From an uncultured Campylobacter sp. (GTDB lineage Bacteria > Campylobacterota > Campylobacteria > Campylobacterales > Campylobacteraceae): DNA of 64,000 nt. Below, piece after piece: positions 52,820 to 61,999 of this stretch. The translations under genes were made by a program, and so were the position numbers. The stretch spans positions 13,281 to 77,280 of the forward strand of contig NZ_CAJPQR010000009.1 in the NCBI RefSeq assembly GCF_905372745.1. Direction: 5' to 3'. The stretch's first letter is position 1, and each line of letters begins with the position of its first letter. The notes under the pieces are model-generated. The model made no database searches, was not told the origin of the DNA, and saw nothing but the letters and a program-made list of their open reading frames with translations.

Positions 52820-54627
52820 TCGACGAGATCCGCTCGCTGCCAGCCCAGCCCGGCGTCTATCAGTATTTCGACAAGGCGGGCAAGCTGCTTTATGTCGGCA
52901 AGGCTAAAATTTTAAAAAACCGCGTCAAAAGCTACTTTTCATTTACGCCAAGTCTCGCCCCCTCGCCCAAGCTGGGCCCGCGCATCCACAAGATGATCAG
53001 CGAGGCCGTACACCTCGAGTATATCGTGACTCCCAGCGAAGCTGACGCGCTGATACTGGAAAACTCCTTCATCAAGCAGCTAAGGCCCAAATACAACATC
53101 TTGCTACGCGACGATAAGACCTACCCGTACATCTACGTAAATTTAGACGAGGATTTCCCGCGCTTTGAGATCACGCGCAAGATCGTCCGAGGCAAAAACA
53201 TCAAGTATTTCGGCCCGTATTTTCGCGGTGCGCGCGAGCTTTTGGATGCGCTGAGACTGAGCTTTAAACTCGTGCAGAGCAAAAGCGCGCTCAAAGCCAC
53301 GGGTGCCTATCTGCCCTATCAGATCGGTTACTCCGAGGCCCCTCTCATCAGCAAAATTTCGCCCGCAGACTACGCCAAGGTCGTAGAGGGCGCGATCGCG
53401 GCGCTAAACAATCCGCTTTCTATGCTGCCAAAGCTCGTAAATTTGATGAACAAATACGCCCAAAACGAAAACTACGAGCAAGCCGCCCTCGTGCGCGATA
53501 AGATCAATGCGATCAAGGATCTGGACGTCAAAATCGAGGTCGATCTAGCCAAGCTTGAGGACTTTGAGGTTTTTGCCGTGGGCGCGGAGCAAAATTTGCT
53601 TTGCGCGGTGCGTTTTAGCGTGCACGGCGGCAAGATCAGCGGCGTGTATCAAAATATCACGAACGCCAAAATGAGTTCACAAGGCGACCTAAACGATGCG
53701 TATAAGCAAATAGTTTTAGAGAGCTTTCCTGTGGGCGCGCCCGTCGTGAGCGCGAAAATTTACGCGCTAGAAGCCTTTGAAGACGCAAGCCTCGTAGAGG
53801 AGATTTTAACCGCTCGCCACGGCCGCAAATTTAGCATATCCGTGCCTAAAATCGGCGAGAAAAAGCGTATCTGCGAGATGGCTCTAACAAACGCGCAAGT
53901 CTTTATCCAAAAGTACCTAAAAACCCACGATGACGCGTTTTTGGACGAGCTAAAGGAGTATTTCGGCCTAGCCTGCGCGCCGCACGTTATCGAGACCTTT
54001 GACAACTCGCATATGTTCGGCGCGGCCGCGGTCGGCGCGATGGTGCGCTTTGAGCGCGGAAGCTTCGCCAAAGAGCACTACCGCCACATGCACCTCTCTC
54101 ACGCAAACGACTACGATCAGATGCGCCAGATGCTCACAGAGCGCGCTTTGCGGTTTGACAAGCTTAGTCCGCCCGATCTCTGGCTCATCGACGGCGGTCA
54201 GGCGCTACTGGATCTTGCTACGGATATCATCGCTAGCAGCGGCGCAAACGTCGATATACTCGCCATCTCAAAAGAAAAAATAGATGCCAAAGCCCACCGC
54301 GCAAAAGGCGGCGCGAGAGATAAAATTTACGCTAGCGGCGGCGTTTTTACGCTACCAACGGGCGACAGACGACTACAGTTTTTCCAGCGACTTCGCGACG
54401 AGGCGCACCGATTTGCCATTACCTTTCATCAAAAAACCAAGCGCAAGGAGGATCTGGGCGCTAGCAAGCTAGCAGACGCGGGCGTATCGGCGGGTAGTAT
54501 CGCAAAGCTCGTCAAATTTTACGGTAGCTTTGAAGCTATAATGACCGCAACGAGCGAGGAGATCGAAAAGGTCACGAATAGGAGCGTAGCGGCTAAAATC
54601 GAGCAGCTAAAAGAGAGTGAAATTTGA
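52813..54627 (+). CDS. uvrC: Excinuclease ABC subunit C
   Basis: 604 residues. It makes both incisions in nucleotide excision repair. Domain order: GIY-YIG nuclease (about 12-95, PGVYQYFDKAGKLLYVGKAK), UVR/UvrB-binding motif (about 200-235, EQAALVRDKINAIKDL), the RNase H-like endonuclease domain (DNSHMFGAAAVGAMVRF, LWLIDGGQALLDLA) and a short HhH tail (about 555-604). The start is a TTG. A tiny ORF overlaps it. Confidence 0.96.
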   Translation: MLIDEIRSLPAQPGVYQYFDKAGKLLYVGKAKILKNRVKSYFSFTPSLAPSPKLGPRIHKMISEAVHLEYIVTPSEADALILENSFIKQLRPKYNILLRDDKTYPYIYVNLDEDFPRFEITRKIVRGKNIKYFGPYFRGARELLDALRLSFKLVQSKSALKATGAYLPYQIGYSEAPLISKISPADYAKVVEGAIAALNNPLSMLPKLVNLMNKYAQNENYEQAALVRDKINAIKDLDVKIEVDLAKLEDFEVFAVGAEQNLLCAVRFSVHGGKISGVYQNITNAKMSSQGDLNDAYKQIVLESFPVGAPVVSAKIYALEAFEDASLVEEILTARHGRKFSISVPKIGEKKRICEMALTNAQVFIQKYLKTHDDAFLDELKEYFGLACAPHVIETFDNSHMFGAAAVGAMVRFERGSFAKEHYRHMHLSHANDYDQMRQMLTERALRFDKLSPPDLWLIDGGQALLDLATDIIASSGANVDILAISKEKIDAKAHRAKGGARDKIYASGGVFTLPTGDRRLQFFQRLRDEAHRFAITFHQKTKRKEDLGASKLADAGVSAGSIAKLVKFYGSFEAIMTATSEEIEKVTNRSVAAKIEQLKESEI

Positions 54628-54870
54628 TGAAATTTGGGGCTTGTTTTATAAAATTTGAGCCAAATTTGTCGCATTTGTTTTCGTTAAATTTGAAAGAGCA
54701 AATTTAACTCGCCGCTTTTGGGTAAATTTCGCCGCGGTTATTTGCGAATCAATCCGTCAAATTTGACACAAAAAGCGATCAAATTTTTGCGCTAAACCTA
54801 AAATTTACGCGAGCGATTACGTAGCGCAAATTTAAATTACGCGCCGCCGCCAAGGCCTGCTTCGGCAAAT

Positions 54871-55491
54871 TTAGCGTTTTGCCGCTTTTTCTATCGCTTC
54901 TGCCGCTTCGCAGCCCTCATTCCAGCCGTAGGCGCACGCCTTTTGCAGATAGTTTTTTGCGCGAGCCACGTCTTTTTCGCCGAGCATCGCGTTGTAGTAG
55001 AGTACACCCAGATTAAAGCACGACATCCCGTCCTTTGCTTCGCAGGCCTTGCGCCAGATTTCGCCCGCTTTTTGTGCGTCTTTTTTGACGCCGAGTCCCT
55101 GCTCGTAAAGCGAGCCTAAATTTGCGCAACCTAGCAAATAGCCGCTATCGCAGGCTTTTTTATAGAGCTTGGCGGCCTTTGGTTCATCCTTTTTAACCCC
55201 TTCGCCTTTGCGATACGCTACGCCCAAATTTACGCAGGCTCGCACGTACTCCCCGTCGCACGCCTTTTTAAACAGCGCGAATGCCTTTTTGTAGTTTTTG
55301 TCCAGGTCGCACTCCTCAAGCTTGATACCGATATAGGCAAGGCCTAAGTTGTCGCAGCTCTCAAAATCGCCCGCGTCGCAGCTTTTTTGCAGTCCGTTTG
55401 CGTCGCAAGGCGCTTTGTCCTCTGCCAAATCGAGCTCGCTCGCGCCCAAAACAAAAACCGTAAAAAAGACTAAAAATACAATTTTTCTCAC
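54871..55491 (-). CDS. Sel1-repeat protein, exported
   Basis: 206 residues. The start is a GTG behind GGAGG (55491), preferred over an ATG four codons earlier. A signal peptide (KIVFLVFFTVFVLGAS) is followed by about five Sel1/TPR-like repeats of ~36 residues, each with a conserved Cys pair (for example KKACDGEYVRACVNLGVAYR and its neighbours). Such Cys-rich Sel1 proteins (Hcp family, as in Helicobacter) are secreted or periplasmic and stabilised by disulphides. The role is unknown. It has a spacer on both sides. Confidence 0.85.
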   Translation of the reverse strand: MRKIVFLVFFTVFVLGASELDLAEDKAPCDANGLQKSCDAGDFESCDNLGLAYIGIKLEECDLDKNYKKAFALFKKACDGEYVRACVNLGVAYRKGEGVKKDEPKAAKLYKKACDSGYLLGCANLGSLYEQGLGVKKDAQKAGEIWRKACEAKDGMSCFNLGVLYYNAMLGEKDVARAKNYLQKACAYGWNEGCEAAEAIEKAAKR

Positions 55492-55868
55492 CGTTACCTC
55501 CATGCGTTCGTTAAATTTAGCCCCAAAAGACCATTAGTTTTGATACGAACCGGTAAATTTACGCGCTTAAACAAGGAGGTTTTTGCCGTGCCGTAGCTAG
55601 CAAAGACGGCGGCCAAAAGCGCGATCAAAAAACTAAATTTAAGCAAGCTGGTAATCTAACGCCAAATCCGTCCAAGCGCTACGCAAATCAATCAGTTAGA
55701 CGTCAAAATCCTAGGTGCGCGCAAAAGGCCGAAAAATAAAAATTAGACTCGTAAATTTTGCACCGGATTTAAATCCCAAACGAGCTTGCGCGGTAAAGCT
55801 TTTATCGCCCTAGCCGTTAAAAAATCAAAGCAAAATCCAAATAAATAGGCAGGCAGTTCAGGCTAAAT
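55492..55868. other. 377-bp spacer without a gene
   Basis: It lies between the Sel1-repeat gene and the end of dnaJ. No supported ORF, tRNA or strong hairpin was seen. It has several AAATTT hexamers, like other native spacers here. The promoter of the Sel1-repeat gene should lie in the part next to 55491. Confidence 0.5.
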
Positions 55869-57038
55869 TTACGCCTTTTTGCCCTTTTTTTTGCTTTTTT
55901 TATCGCCCTCTTCTTCGCCCTTAAACCAACCTTTTATCTTATCAAAAATGCCTTCGTCCTCTTCATGCATCGCTTCGCCGCTTTGTACGCCGAAGCTTTC
56001 TTGTAGCTTTCGTAGCAGAGAAATTTGCTCTTCGTTTAGCTCTTTTGGCGTTTTTATCGCGATTTGCGCTACAAGCCTGCCGTAGCGCTTGGTATTTACG
56101 TTTTTTACCCCAAGCCCATCAAATACGAACTGCTGCTTATCTTTTGCGCCCACGGGCAGCTTTAGCTCGGTCGTGCCTTTTAGCGTCGGTATCGTGACCG
56201 TCTCACCCAGGATAGCTTGCGTGAAAAATACCGGAATCTCGATATAAACGTCGTTTTCGTGGCGCACAAAGCGCTCGTCGGGCTCAACCTCGATATATAC
56301 GTATAAATCGCCCCTACTCTCGTCTACGGAGACGTTACCCTTACCGCTTACGCGCATACGCATCCCGTCGTCGATGCCTTCGGGGACGTTTATCTTGACG
56401 TTTTGGCGCTCCTCTTTGTATCCGCTGCCGTCGCATTCGCCGCACTTGTCGCTAACGGTCTCGCCGCTACCGCCGCAATACGGACACTCCTGCGCAAAGC
56501 TCATAAATCCTCTTTGCTGCACTATACGCCCTCTACCCTCGCAGTGCGGGCAAATGTGCGTTTTGCCGTCTTTAGAGCCCGTGCCTTTGCAGGTTTTACA
56601 CGGTTTTTTTATCGTAAATTCTACCTCTTTTTCTGCACCGAAAACCGCTTCGTTAAATTTTATCTTTAAAGCTATTTCCAAATCAAGCGGGTACTTGTCG
56701 ATGCTTCTTTTACGGCTTTGAGAGCTTGATCTAAATCCGCCGCCGAAAAACGAGTTAAATATATCGCCCAGATCGATATCCGCGCCAAATCCGGCAGAAC
56801 TAAATCCACCCCTACCCTCAAGCCCGGCCTTGCCGTATCTATCGTATATCGCGCGCTTTTGCTCGTCGCCTAGCACCTGATAGGCTTCGTTTACTTTTTT
56901 AAATTTTTCTTCGGCGTCTTTATCTCCTTGATTGCGGTCCGGATGATACTTTAGGGCAAGCTTTCTAAATGCTTTTTTTATGGTTTCGGAGTCGCTATTT
57001 TTGCTGATTTCTAAAATTTCGTAGTAGTCTATTTCCAC
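55869..57038 (-). CDS. dnaJ: Chaperone DnaJ (Hsp40)
   Basis: 389 residues. The J domain has the HPD motif (LALKYHPDRNQGDKDAEEKF, about 27-46), followed by a G/F-rich segment, four CxxCxGxG zinc motifs (from about residue 146: CKTCKGTG, CPHCEGRG, CPYCGGSG, CGECDGSG), and the C-terminal substrate domain. A Lys/Glu-rich tail (EEEGDKKSKKKGKKA) extends past the usual end. It delivers unfolded proteins to DnaK. It is divergent from racR, the same neighbour as in C. jejuni. Confidence 0.96.
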   Translation of the reverse strand: MEIDYYEILEISKNSDSETIKKAFRKLALKYHPDRNQGDKDAEEKFKKVNEAYQVLGDEQKRAIYDRYGKAGLEGRGGFSSAGFGADIDLGDIFNSFFGGGFRSSSQSRKRSIDKYPLDLEIALKIKFNEAVFGAEKEVEFTIKKPCKTCKGTGSKDGKTHICPHCEGRGRIVQQRGFMSFAQECPYCGGSGETVSDKCGECDGSGYKEERQNVKINVPEGIDDGMRMRVSGKGNVSVDESRGDLYVYIEVEPDERFVRHENDVYIEIPVFFTQAILGETVTIPTLKGTTELKLPVGAKDKQQFVFDGLGVKNVNTKRYGRLVAQIAIKTPKELNEEQISLLRKLQESFGVQSGEAMHEEDEGIFDKIKGWFKGEEEGDKKSKKKGKKA

Positions 57039-57161
57039 AAAATCTCCTAAAATTTATATATTTAAAGGGGCGATTTTAGCTTATTATTTCTAAAATTTCA
57101 AAGTAAGGGAGAATTTTAAACGAGATTAGTAAATTTAGACGAAAATTTAACATTTTTTGGT

Positions 57162-57167
57162 TATAAT
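57162..57167 (+). promoter_or_regulatory. -10 box of the racRS-recR operon
   Basis: TATAAT with a TTTTTTGG stretch just upstream, 34 bp before the racR ATG. No -35 is seen, as is typical of Campylobacter. It lies in the divergent dnaJ-racR spacer. Confidence 0.6.
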
Positions 57168-57200
57168 CATTTTCGCTAAATCTATACTGAAAGGCCTAAA

Positions 57201-57872
57201 ATGATTAATGTTTTAATGATTGAAGACGATCCGGAATTCGCGCAAATTCTATCCGAGTATTTGAGCGATTTTAATATCAAAGTAACAAATTTCGAAGACC
57301 CGTATCTAGGACTAAGCGCCGGGATTAAAAATTTCGATTTACTTATCCTAGACCTTACGCTACCCGGTATGGACGGGCTTGAGGTTTGCAAAGAAATTCG
57401 CAGCAAATACAACATCCCTATCATCATCTCCTCGGCTCGAAGCGACATCAGCGATAAGGTAGTTGGTTTACAGCTCGGCGCGGACGATTATTTGCCAAAG
57501 CCTTACGATCCAAAAGAGATGTACGCGCGCATAATGAGCCTAATCCGCCGCTACAAAAAGAGCAACGAAGTGCAAGAAGAGGCAGTCGAGACGCTGTTTA
57601 GGATAGACGAGCGCAGGCACGAGATCTACTACAATAACGAAAGCCTCACGCTAACGCCGGCAGAATATGAAATTTTAAGCTATCTCATAAAGCAACACAG
57701 CTTTTCGGTATCCAGGGAGCAGCTTGTTTATAACTGCAAAAGCTTAAAAGATAAGGACTCAAAAAGCTTAGACGTCATCATCGGCAGACTAAGAACAAAG
57801 ATCGGCGATAGCTCAAAAGCGCCTAAGCATATATTTTCGGTACGCGGCATAGGCTATAAACTCATAGGATGA
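57201..57872 (+). CDS. racR: Response regulator, RacR-like
   Basis: 223 residues. The receiver domain (1-120) has the phosphoacceptor Asp in LLILDLTLPGMDG and the conserved Lys in YLPKPYDP. The C-terminal winged-helix DNA-binding domain (OmpR type) includes LTPAEYEILSYLIK and VSREQLVYNCKSL with the recognition helix SLDVIIGRLRTKIGD. It pairs with the adjacent sensor kinase. Gene order dnaJ-racR-racS-recR matches the C. jejuni locus, where RacRS acts in temperature response and colonisation. The symbol rests on this order and on the sequence type. Confidence 0.85.
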   Translation: MINVLMIEDDPEFAQILSEYLSDFNIKVTNFEDPYLGLSAGIKNFDLLILDLTLPGMDGLEVCKEIRSKYNIPIIISSARSDISDKVVGLQLGADDYLPKPYDPKEMYARIMSLIRRYKKSNEVQEEAVETLFRIDERRHEIYYNNESLTLTPAEYEILSYLIKQHSFSVSREQLVYNCKSLKDKDSKSLDVIIGRLRTKIGDSSKAPKHIFSVRGIGYKLIG

Positions 57873-59125
57873 GATACTCCTTAACGACGAAAATTTCGGT
57901 AGTTTTCGCCATCGCGCTGACGCTAGTTTGCGTTTTGTTTTATACTTTTGCCAGCATCCAGCTAGATAATACGCTAGACAAGATAAAGCAAAAGCAGCTA
58001 AGCGCGATAAACTATCTCGTCGCATCGTTTGAAAAATCAAATCCTCCTAGCGATTTGACGGTTTATTTTAAAAATTTCGGGCTTACCTACGTTAAAAACG
58101 ATAAATTTGCCGCCGACATCACAAACGGCGGCAAAGTAGTCTTCGCCAAACAAACCCCGCTGGGGCTTTTTCAGTCGCTGCTTTTTCAGGACGGACTTTA
58201 TCTGCATATCAAAAACACGTCGTTTCAAATTTTACTCGAAAGCGACGACGCTAAAAACATAAACGACCCGATATGGGTGGGCTTTATCCTCACGACGGCG
58301 CTTTTAGTATCGCTTTACGTTTCGGTTATGAACTCGCTAATGCCGCTAAAAAAATTAAGCTCCGACATCAGAAAATTCGGCGCCGGAAATATGGACGTAA
58401 ATATAGCCAAACCCGACTCCAACGACGAAATAGCCAAAGTCGCGATAGAATTTGACGCCGCAGCCAGCAAGATAAAAGAGCTGATTCGCTCGCGCCAGCT
58501 TTTTTTGCGCACGATAATGCACGAACTAAAAACGCCTATCGGCAAAGGCCGCATAGTATCGGAAATGGTACAGAGCCAAACGCAAAAAAGCCGCCTGATA
58601 GCGATATTTGAGCGGCTCGATATGCTCATAAACGAGTTTGGCAAGATCGAGCAGCTACTATCTAAAAGCTACGCGCTAAACTATCAAGAATCCTACTTTT
58701 CAAATATCTTAGAACAGGCGCGCGATATGCTGATGATGGAAAAATTCGAAGAAAAAGTGAGCGTCGATATCAGGCAAGACGTCTTACTGCGCGTAGATTT
58801 CGCGCTATTTTCGCTAGCGATCAAAAACCTCATCGATAACGCGCTAAAATACGCCGACGACAAAAAGGCGCAGGTTATCTGCGACAAAGACGGCATCGTC
58901 GTAAAAAATCTCGGCGAGCCGCTACAAAAGCCCATCGAGTATTATTTGCAAGCCTTTATCCGAGAAAAAGACAACAAAAGCGGCGGCATGGGGCTAGGCC
59001 TCTACATCATCGACCACATCTGCCAGATGCATAAATTTAGCCTAAAATACTCCTACGAAGACGGCTACCACGCGTTTAAAATCTGCACCAAGCCGAAAGA
59101 AAACGTTGAAGAAGGAAAGCGTTGA
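57869..59125 (+). CDS. racS: Sensor histidine kinase, RacS-like
   Basis: 418 residues. Two membrane helices (VVFAIALTLVCVLFYTFA near the N-terminus, and WVGFILTTALLVSLYVSV at about 138-156) enclose a small periplasmic sensor region. HAMP-like residues follow, then the H-box TIMHELKTPIGKGR and the ATPase core: LIDNALKYADDKKA (N-box) and GGMGLGLYIIDHI (G2). The ATG overlaps the racR stop (ATGA), and its TGA overlaps the recR TTG, so the three genes form one operon. The signal sensed is not known from the sequence. Confidence 0.86.
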   Translation: MRYSLTTKISVVFAIALTLVCVLFYTFASIQLDNTLDKIKQKQLSAINYLVASFEKSNPPSDLTVYFKNFGLTYVKNDKFAADITNGGKVVFAKQTPLGLFQSLLFQDGLYLHIKNTSFQILLESDDAKNINDPIWVGFILTTALLVSLYVSVMNSLMPLKKLSSDIRKFGAGNMDVNIAKPDSNDEIAKVAIEFDAAASKIKELIRSRQLFLRTIMHELKTPIGKGRIVSEMVQSQTQKSRLIAIFERLDMLINEFGKIEQLLSKSYALNYQESYFSNILEQARDMLMMEKFEEKVSVDIRQDVLLRVDFALFSLAIKNLIDNALKYADDKKAQVICDKDGIVVKNLGEPLQKPIEYYLQAFIREKDNKSGGMGLGLYIIDHICQMHKFSLKYSYEDGYHAFKICTKPKENVEEGKR

Positions 59126-59694
59126 AAAAGGGGCTTGAGAAATTTAATGAACTAGTCGCGGCCTTCGAGCGGTTACCGGGCGTGGGTAAAAAATCGGCCC
59201 AGCGCTACGCCTATCACGTCTGCTTAAAAGATAACTTAGGCGGACTAAAACTAGCCCAAAGCATCGAAGACGCCGTAAGATTTACGGGTAAATGTCAAAT
59301 TTGCGGCGGGCTTAGCGAGGATGAGATTTGCGACGTTTGCAGCGACGAAACTCGCGACAGTGAGCTACTAGCCGTCGTCGAAAGTCCAAAAGATATCCTG
59401 GTTTTTGAGCAAAGCGCGATATACCGAGGTCGCTACTTCGTGCTAGAAGAGATAACGCAGACGCAAACCGAAAAACTACGCGAAATCATCCGCCAAAACG
59501 GCGTAACCGAGATTATCTTCGCGCTAACGCCGGGACTTAGCAGCGACGCGGTGATGGTCTTTATCGAAGACAAGCTAAGCGATTTGGGCGTTAAATTTAG
59601 CAAGATAGCCCAAGGCGTACCCACAGGCGTAAATCTCGAAAACATCGACCTTCTCTCGCTTATGAAAGCGCTTGATAGTAGAACCGAGCTATAA
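59122..59694 (+). CDS. recR: Recombination protein RecR
   Basis: 190 residues. It acts with RecO/RecF to load RecA at gaps. It has the HhH start (FERLPGVGKKSAQRYAYH), a four-Cys zinc motif (CQICGGLSEDEICDVC) and a Toprim domain (LLAVVESPKDILVFEQS and LTPGLSSDAVMVFIED). The start is TTG, overlapping the racS stop. It ends the racRS-recR operon and is followed by a long non-coding stretch. Confidence 0.95.
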   Translation: MKKGLEKFNELVAAFERLPGVGKKSAQRYAYHVCLKDNLGGLKLAQSIEDAVRFTGKCQICGGLSEDEICDVCSDETRDSELLAVVESPKDILVFEQSAIYRGRYFVLEEITQTQTEKLREIIRQNGVTEIIFALTPGLSSDAVMVFIEDKLSDLGVKFSKIAQGVPTGVNLENIDLLSLMKALDSRTEL

Positions 59695-60795
59695 ATTTAC
59701 CGGTGACGCCTCGCAAAATTCGGTATCAAACTCTTAAAAATTTAGTCTTTAATCTCGCGATTTTATTTGCGCCGTTAAATTTGCGCTTGGCTTTCCTAAA
59801 ACAGACAAACTCGGCCAAGCCGCTAGCGACTGTAAATTTTCGGGCGAGGTTTTGCGAAGTTCGTCTACGTCTCATTTAAATTTAAGCGACTCTAAGTAAG
59901 CCGTCCGCGTATCGCCTAGGTTTGCCGCGTGCCGTTTAGCGCAAATTTTAGCCGCGGCGCGCCGAATTTGGCGATAAATTTGTATCTAAGCCTCGCGTGA
60001 TTTAAGCACGCAACCCGTACTTGCCGGTTTATTTTCGTCCGCCCACTTCGCCAAAGTTAAATTTACCGCCGCGCGGTCGTAAGATTTCTAAATTCGAGTT
60101 TCGCCCTGCCGAGTTTGCTGTTTAAATTTAATCTTTAGCTGATTTTGGGATAAAAAGAGTCGTCGCGGACGGCGAGTAAATTTAACTCGCGAGTTTGGAT
60201 TTTTACGGACAAACGACCTGCAAAACGCTAGCAAATCCCAAAATAAAACAGCTGCGGTTTGTCTTGTCCGCGTTTTAGCCTTACTTAGCGGCGGCGTTAA
60301 ATTTCAGCTTAACGAGCGTAAATTTACTAATCTGCGGCTACGCCAACGCAAAGAAATGCGAGTCGTTTAAATCAGCAAGTACCAAGCGGGGCTTTGGCTT
60401 AAATTTACTAGGCGGCTGCTTTACCCGAGCGAGGCTAAAACCAAACCCGCGCGGCAATCAAAATTTAATCTCTCAACGCCCAAAAATCCTAGCCAAAGCG
60501 CCGCAAAAATAATCCAAATCTAGCAAATCAAATTTAATACCCGCTCTAAGCCGAGTCGTTTACGCGGCACAAGGTTTAACCAAATACGCGGCAAAGCCGT
60601 AAATTTATCGCGATTTAACATAAAAACTCAAAGCAAATCAAACGTCCGTAAAACCGCAAGCTAAAATCTAATCCCAAATACCGTGTCAAAATGTCCGCTA
60701 CTAGACGGCGCAAAAGTGCGCATACGAAATAGCAAAAGATTAAAAACGCAAAACTAAAAAGGATAGTCGCCCCGTTAAAACGGGGCGACGAGAGG
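59695..60795. other. 1.1-kb non-coding region rich in AAATTT
   Basis: No gene is supported on either strand. I count 15 AAATTT hexamers in this stretch by eye, far more than chance would give at this composition. The region lies between recR and the convergent dctP gene's end. It holds no tRNA and no strong hairpin. It may be decayed coding DNA or a genuine intergenic pattern. Confidence 0.6.
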
Positions 60796-61851
60796 TTATT
60801 TTGTAGTTTTTTGGATATACGAGAACTCGGAAATTTTCGTCCACTCGCGAGCTTTAGCCAAAAATGCTCTTTGAGAGTCCAAAATCTCCTTAAATAGCGG
60901 ATCTTTCGCCGCCTCCTCGTCTAGGATTTCGTCGCTTGCTTTTCTAAGCGCGTCCATGACGTCCTGAGGGAACGAGCGAACCTCGATATCAGGATACTCC
61001 GCTTTCATCTTTGCCCAGTATTCTGCATTATCAAAGAACGAGCGCGTATTTAGCATGCTGGCTACCTCGTTAGCCGCGGCCTCGATCACAGCCTGAAGGT
61101 CGGCAGGCAGCTTCTCGTAAGTCTTTTTGTTTACGAAAAACTGAGTCTGGCCGCTCGGCTCTTGCCAGCCGGTGTAGTAGTATTTAGCGATCTTGTGAAA
61201 GCCAAGACCCATATCAAACGCAGGGCTCACCCACTCGACCGAGTCTATCGTACCCATCTCTAGCGCCATGTATAGCTCGCCGGTCGGGATCGTGTTTATC
61301 GTCGCTCCCACGCGCGCCATAACCTCGCCGCCAAAGCCAGGGATCCTGATCTTTAGGCCTTTTAGATCATCTACGCTTTTGATCTCTTTTTTAAACCAAC
61401 CGCCCATTTGCGTGCCAGTATCCCCCGCAAGGAAAACTTTGATGTTGTATTTATCGTAAACTTTTTCCTCTAGCTGCTTGCCGCCGCCAAACTCATACCA
61501 TGCGCGTAGTTCGCCTGCAGTCATACCAAAAGGCACGGCGGTAAAAAACATAGTGTTTGCGTCCTTACCCTTGTAGTAGTAAGACGCCGTGTAGCCGATG
61601 TCGTACTGGCCGCCTTTTACAAAATCTAGGATACCAAATGGGGATTTGTGCTTAGAGGGATAGTCTATCCTAACCTCTAGCCTACCGTCGCTTAGCGTCT
61701 CGACGACGCGCTTAAATTCTTTCGCCGCATCGCCCAAAACAGGCGTAGTGCCCTCCCAAGTGCTAGCTAGCTTTAGCTTGTAGGTCTTGTCCGCGGCATT
61801 TGCACCAAGCGCTAAGCCAAAAACGGCTAAGAGTGCTAAAAACTTTTTCAT
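60796..61851 (-). CDS. TRAP transporter solute-binding protein (DctP-type)
   Basis: 351 residues. A signal peptide (KKFLALLAVFGLALGANA) precedes the DctP domain. Typical residues are KGLKIRIPGFGGEVMARVGA, TIPTGELYMALEMGTIDSVEW and SPAFDMGLGFHKIAKYYYTG; the Arg in the first binds a carboxylate of the ligand. The pattern is closest in style to the receptors for 2-oxo acids or other carboxylates, an inference only. The permease pair (dctM/dctQ) lies ~37 kb away, and no TRAP permease is next to this gene. The start has an aagga site. Confidence 0.9.
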   Translation of the reverse strand: MKKFLALLAVFGLALGANAADKTYKLKLASTWEGTTPVLGDAAKEFKRVVETLSDGRLEVRIDYPSKHKSPFGILDFVKGGQYDIGYTASYYYKGKDANTMFFTAVPFGMTAGELRAWYEFGGGKQLEEKVYDKYNIKVFLAGDTGTQMGGWFKKEIKSVDDLKGLKIRIPGFGGEVMARVGATINTIPTGELYMALEMGTIDSVEWVSPAFDMGLGFHKIAKYYYTGWQEPSGQTQFFVNKKTYEKLPADLQAVIEAAANEVASMLNTRSFFDNAEYWAKMKAEYPDIEVRSFPQDVMDALRKASDEILDEEAAKDPLFKEILDSQRAFLAKAREWTKISEFSYIQKTTK

Positions 61852-61999
61852 TTTTGCTCCTTAAAAATAGTTTTAGCGATTATACTTAAGCAAATTTAAA
61901 GCCGCTTTAAAAATATTAAATTTTCTTCTTTACCCGAAAAAACGTAAATTTATTTTCAAATTTGATGTAAAATGAAGCACTTTAACAAAAGGATCGAAT

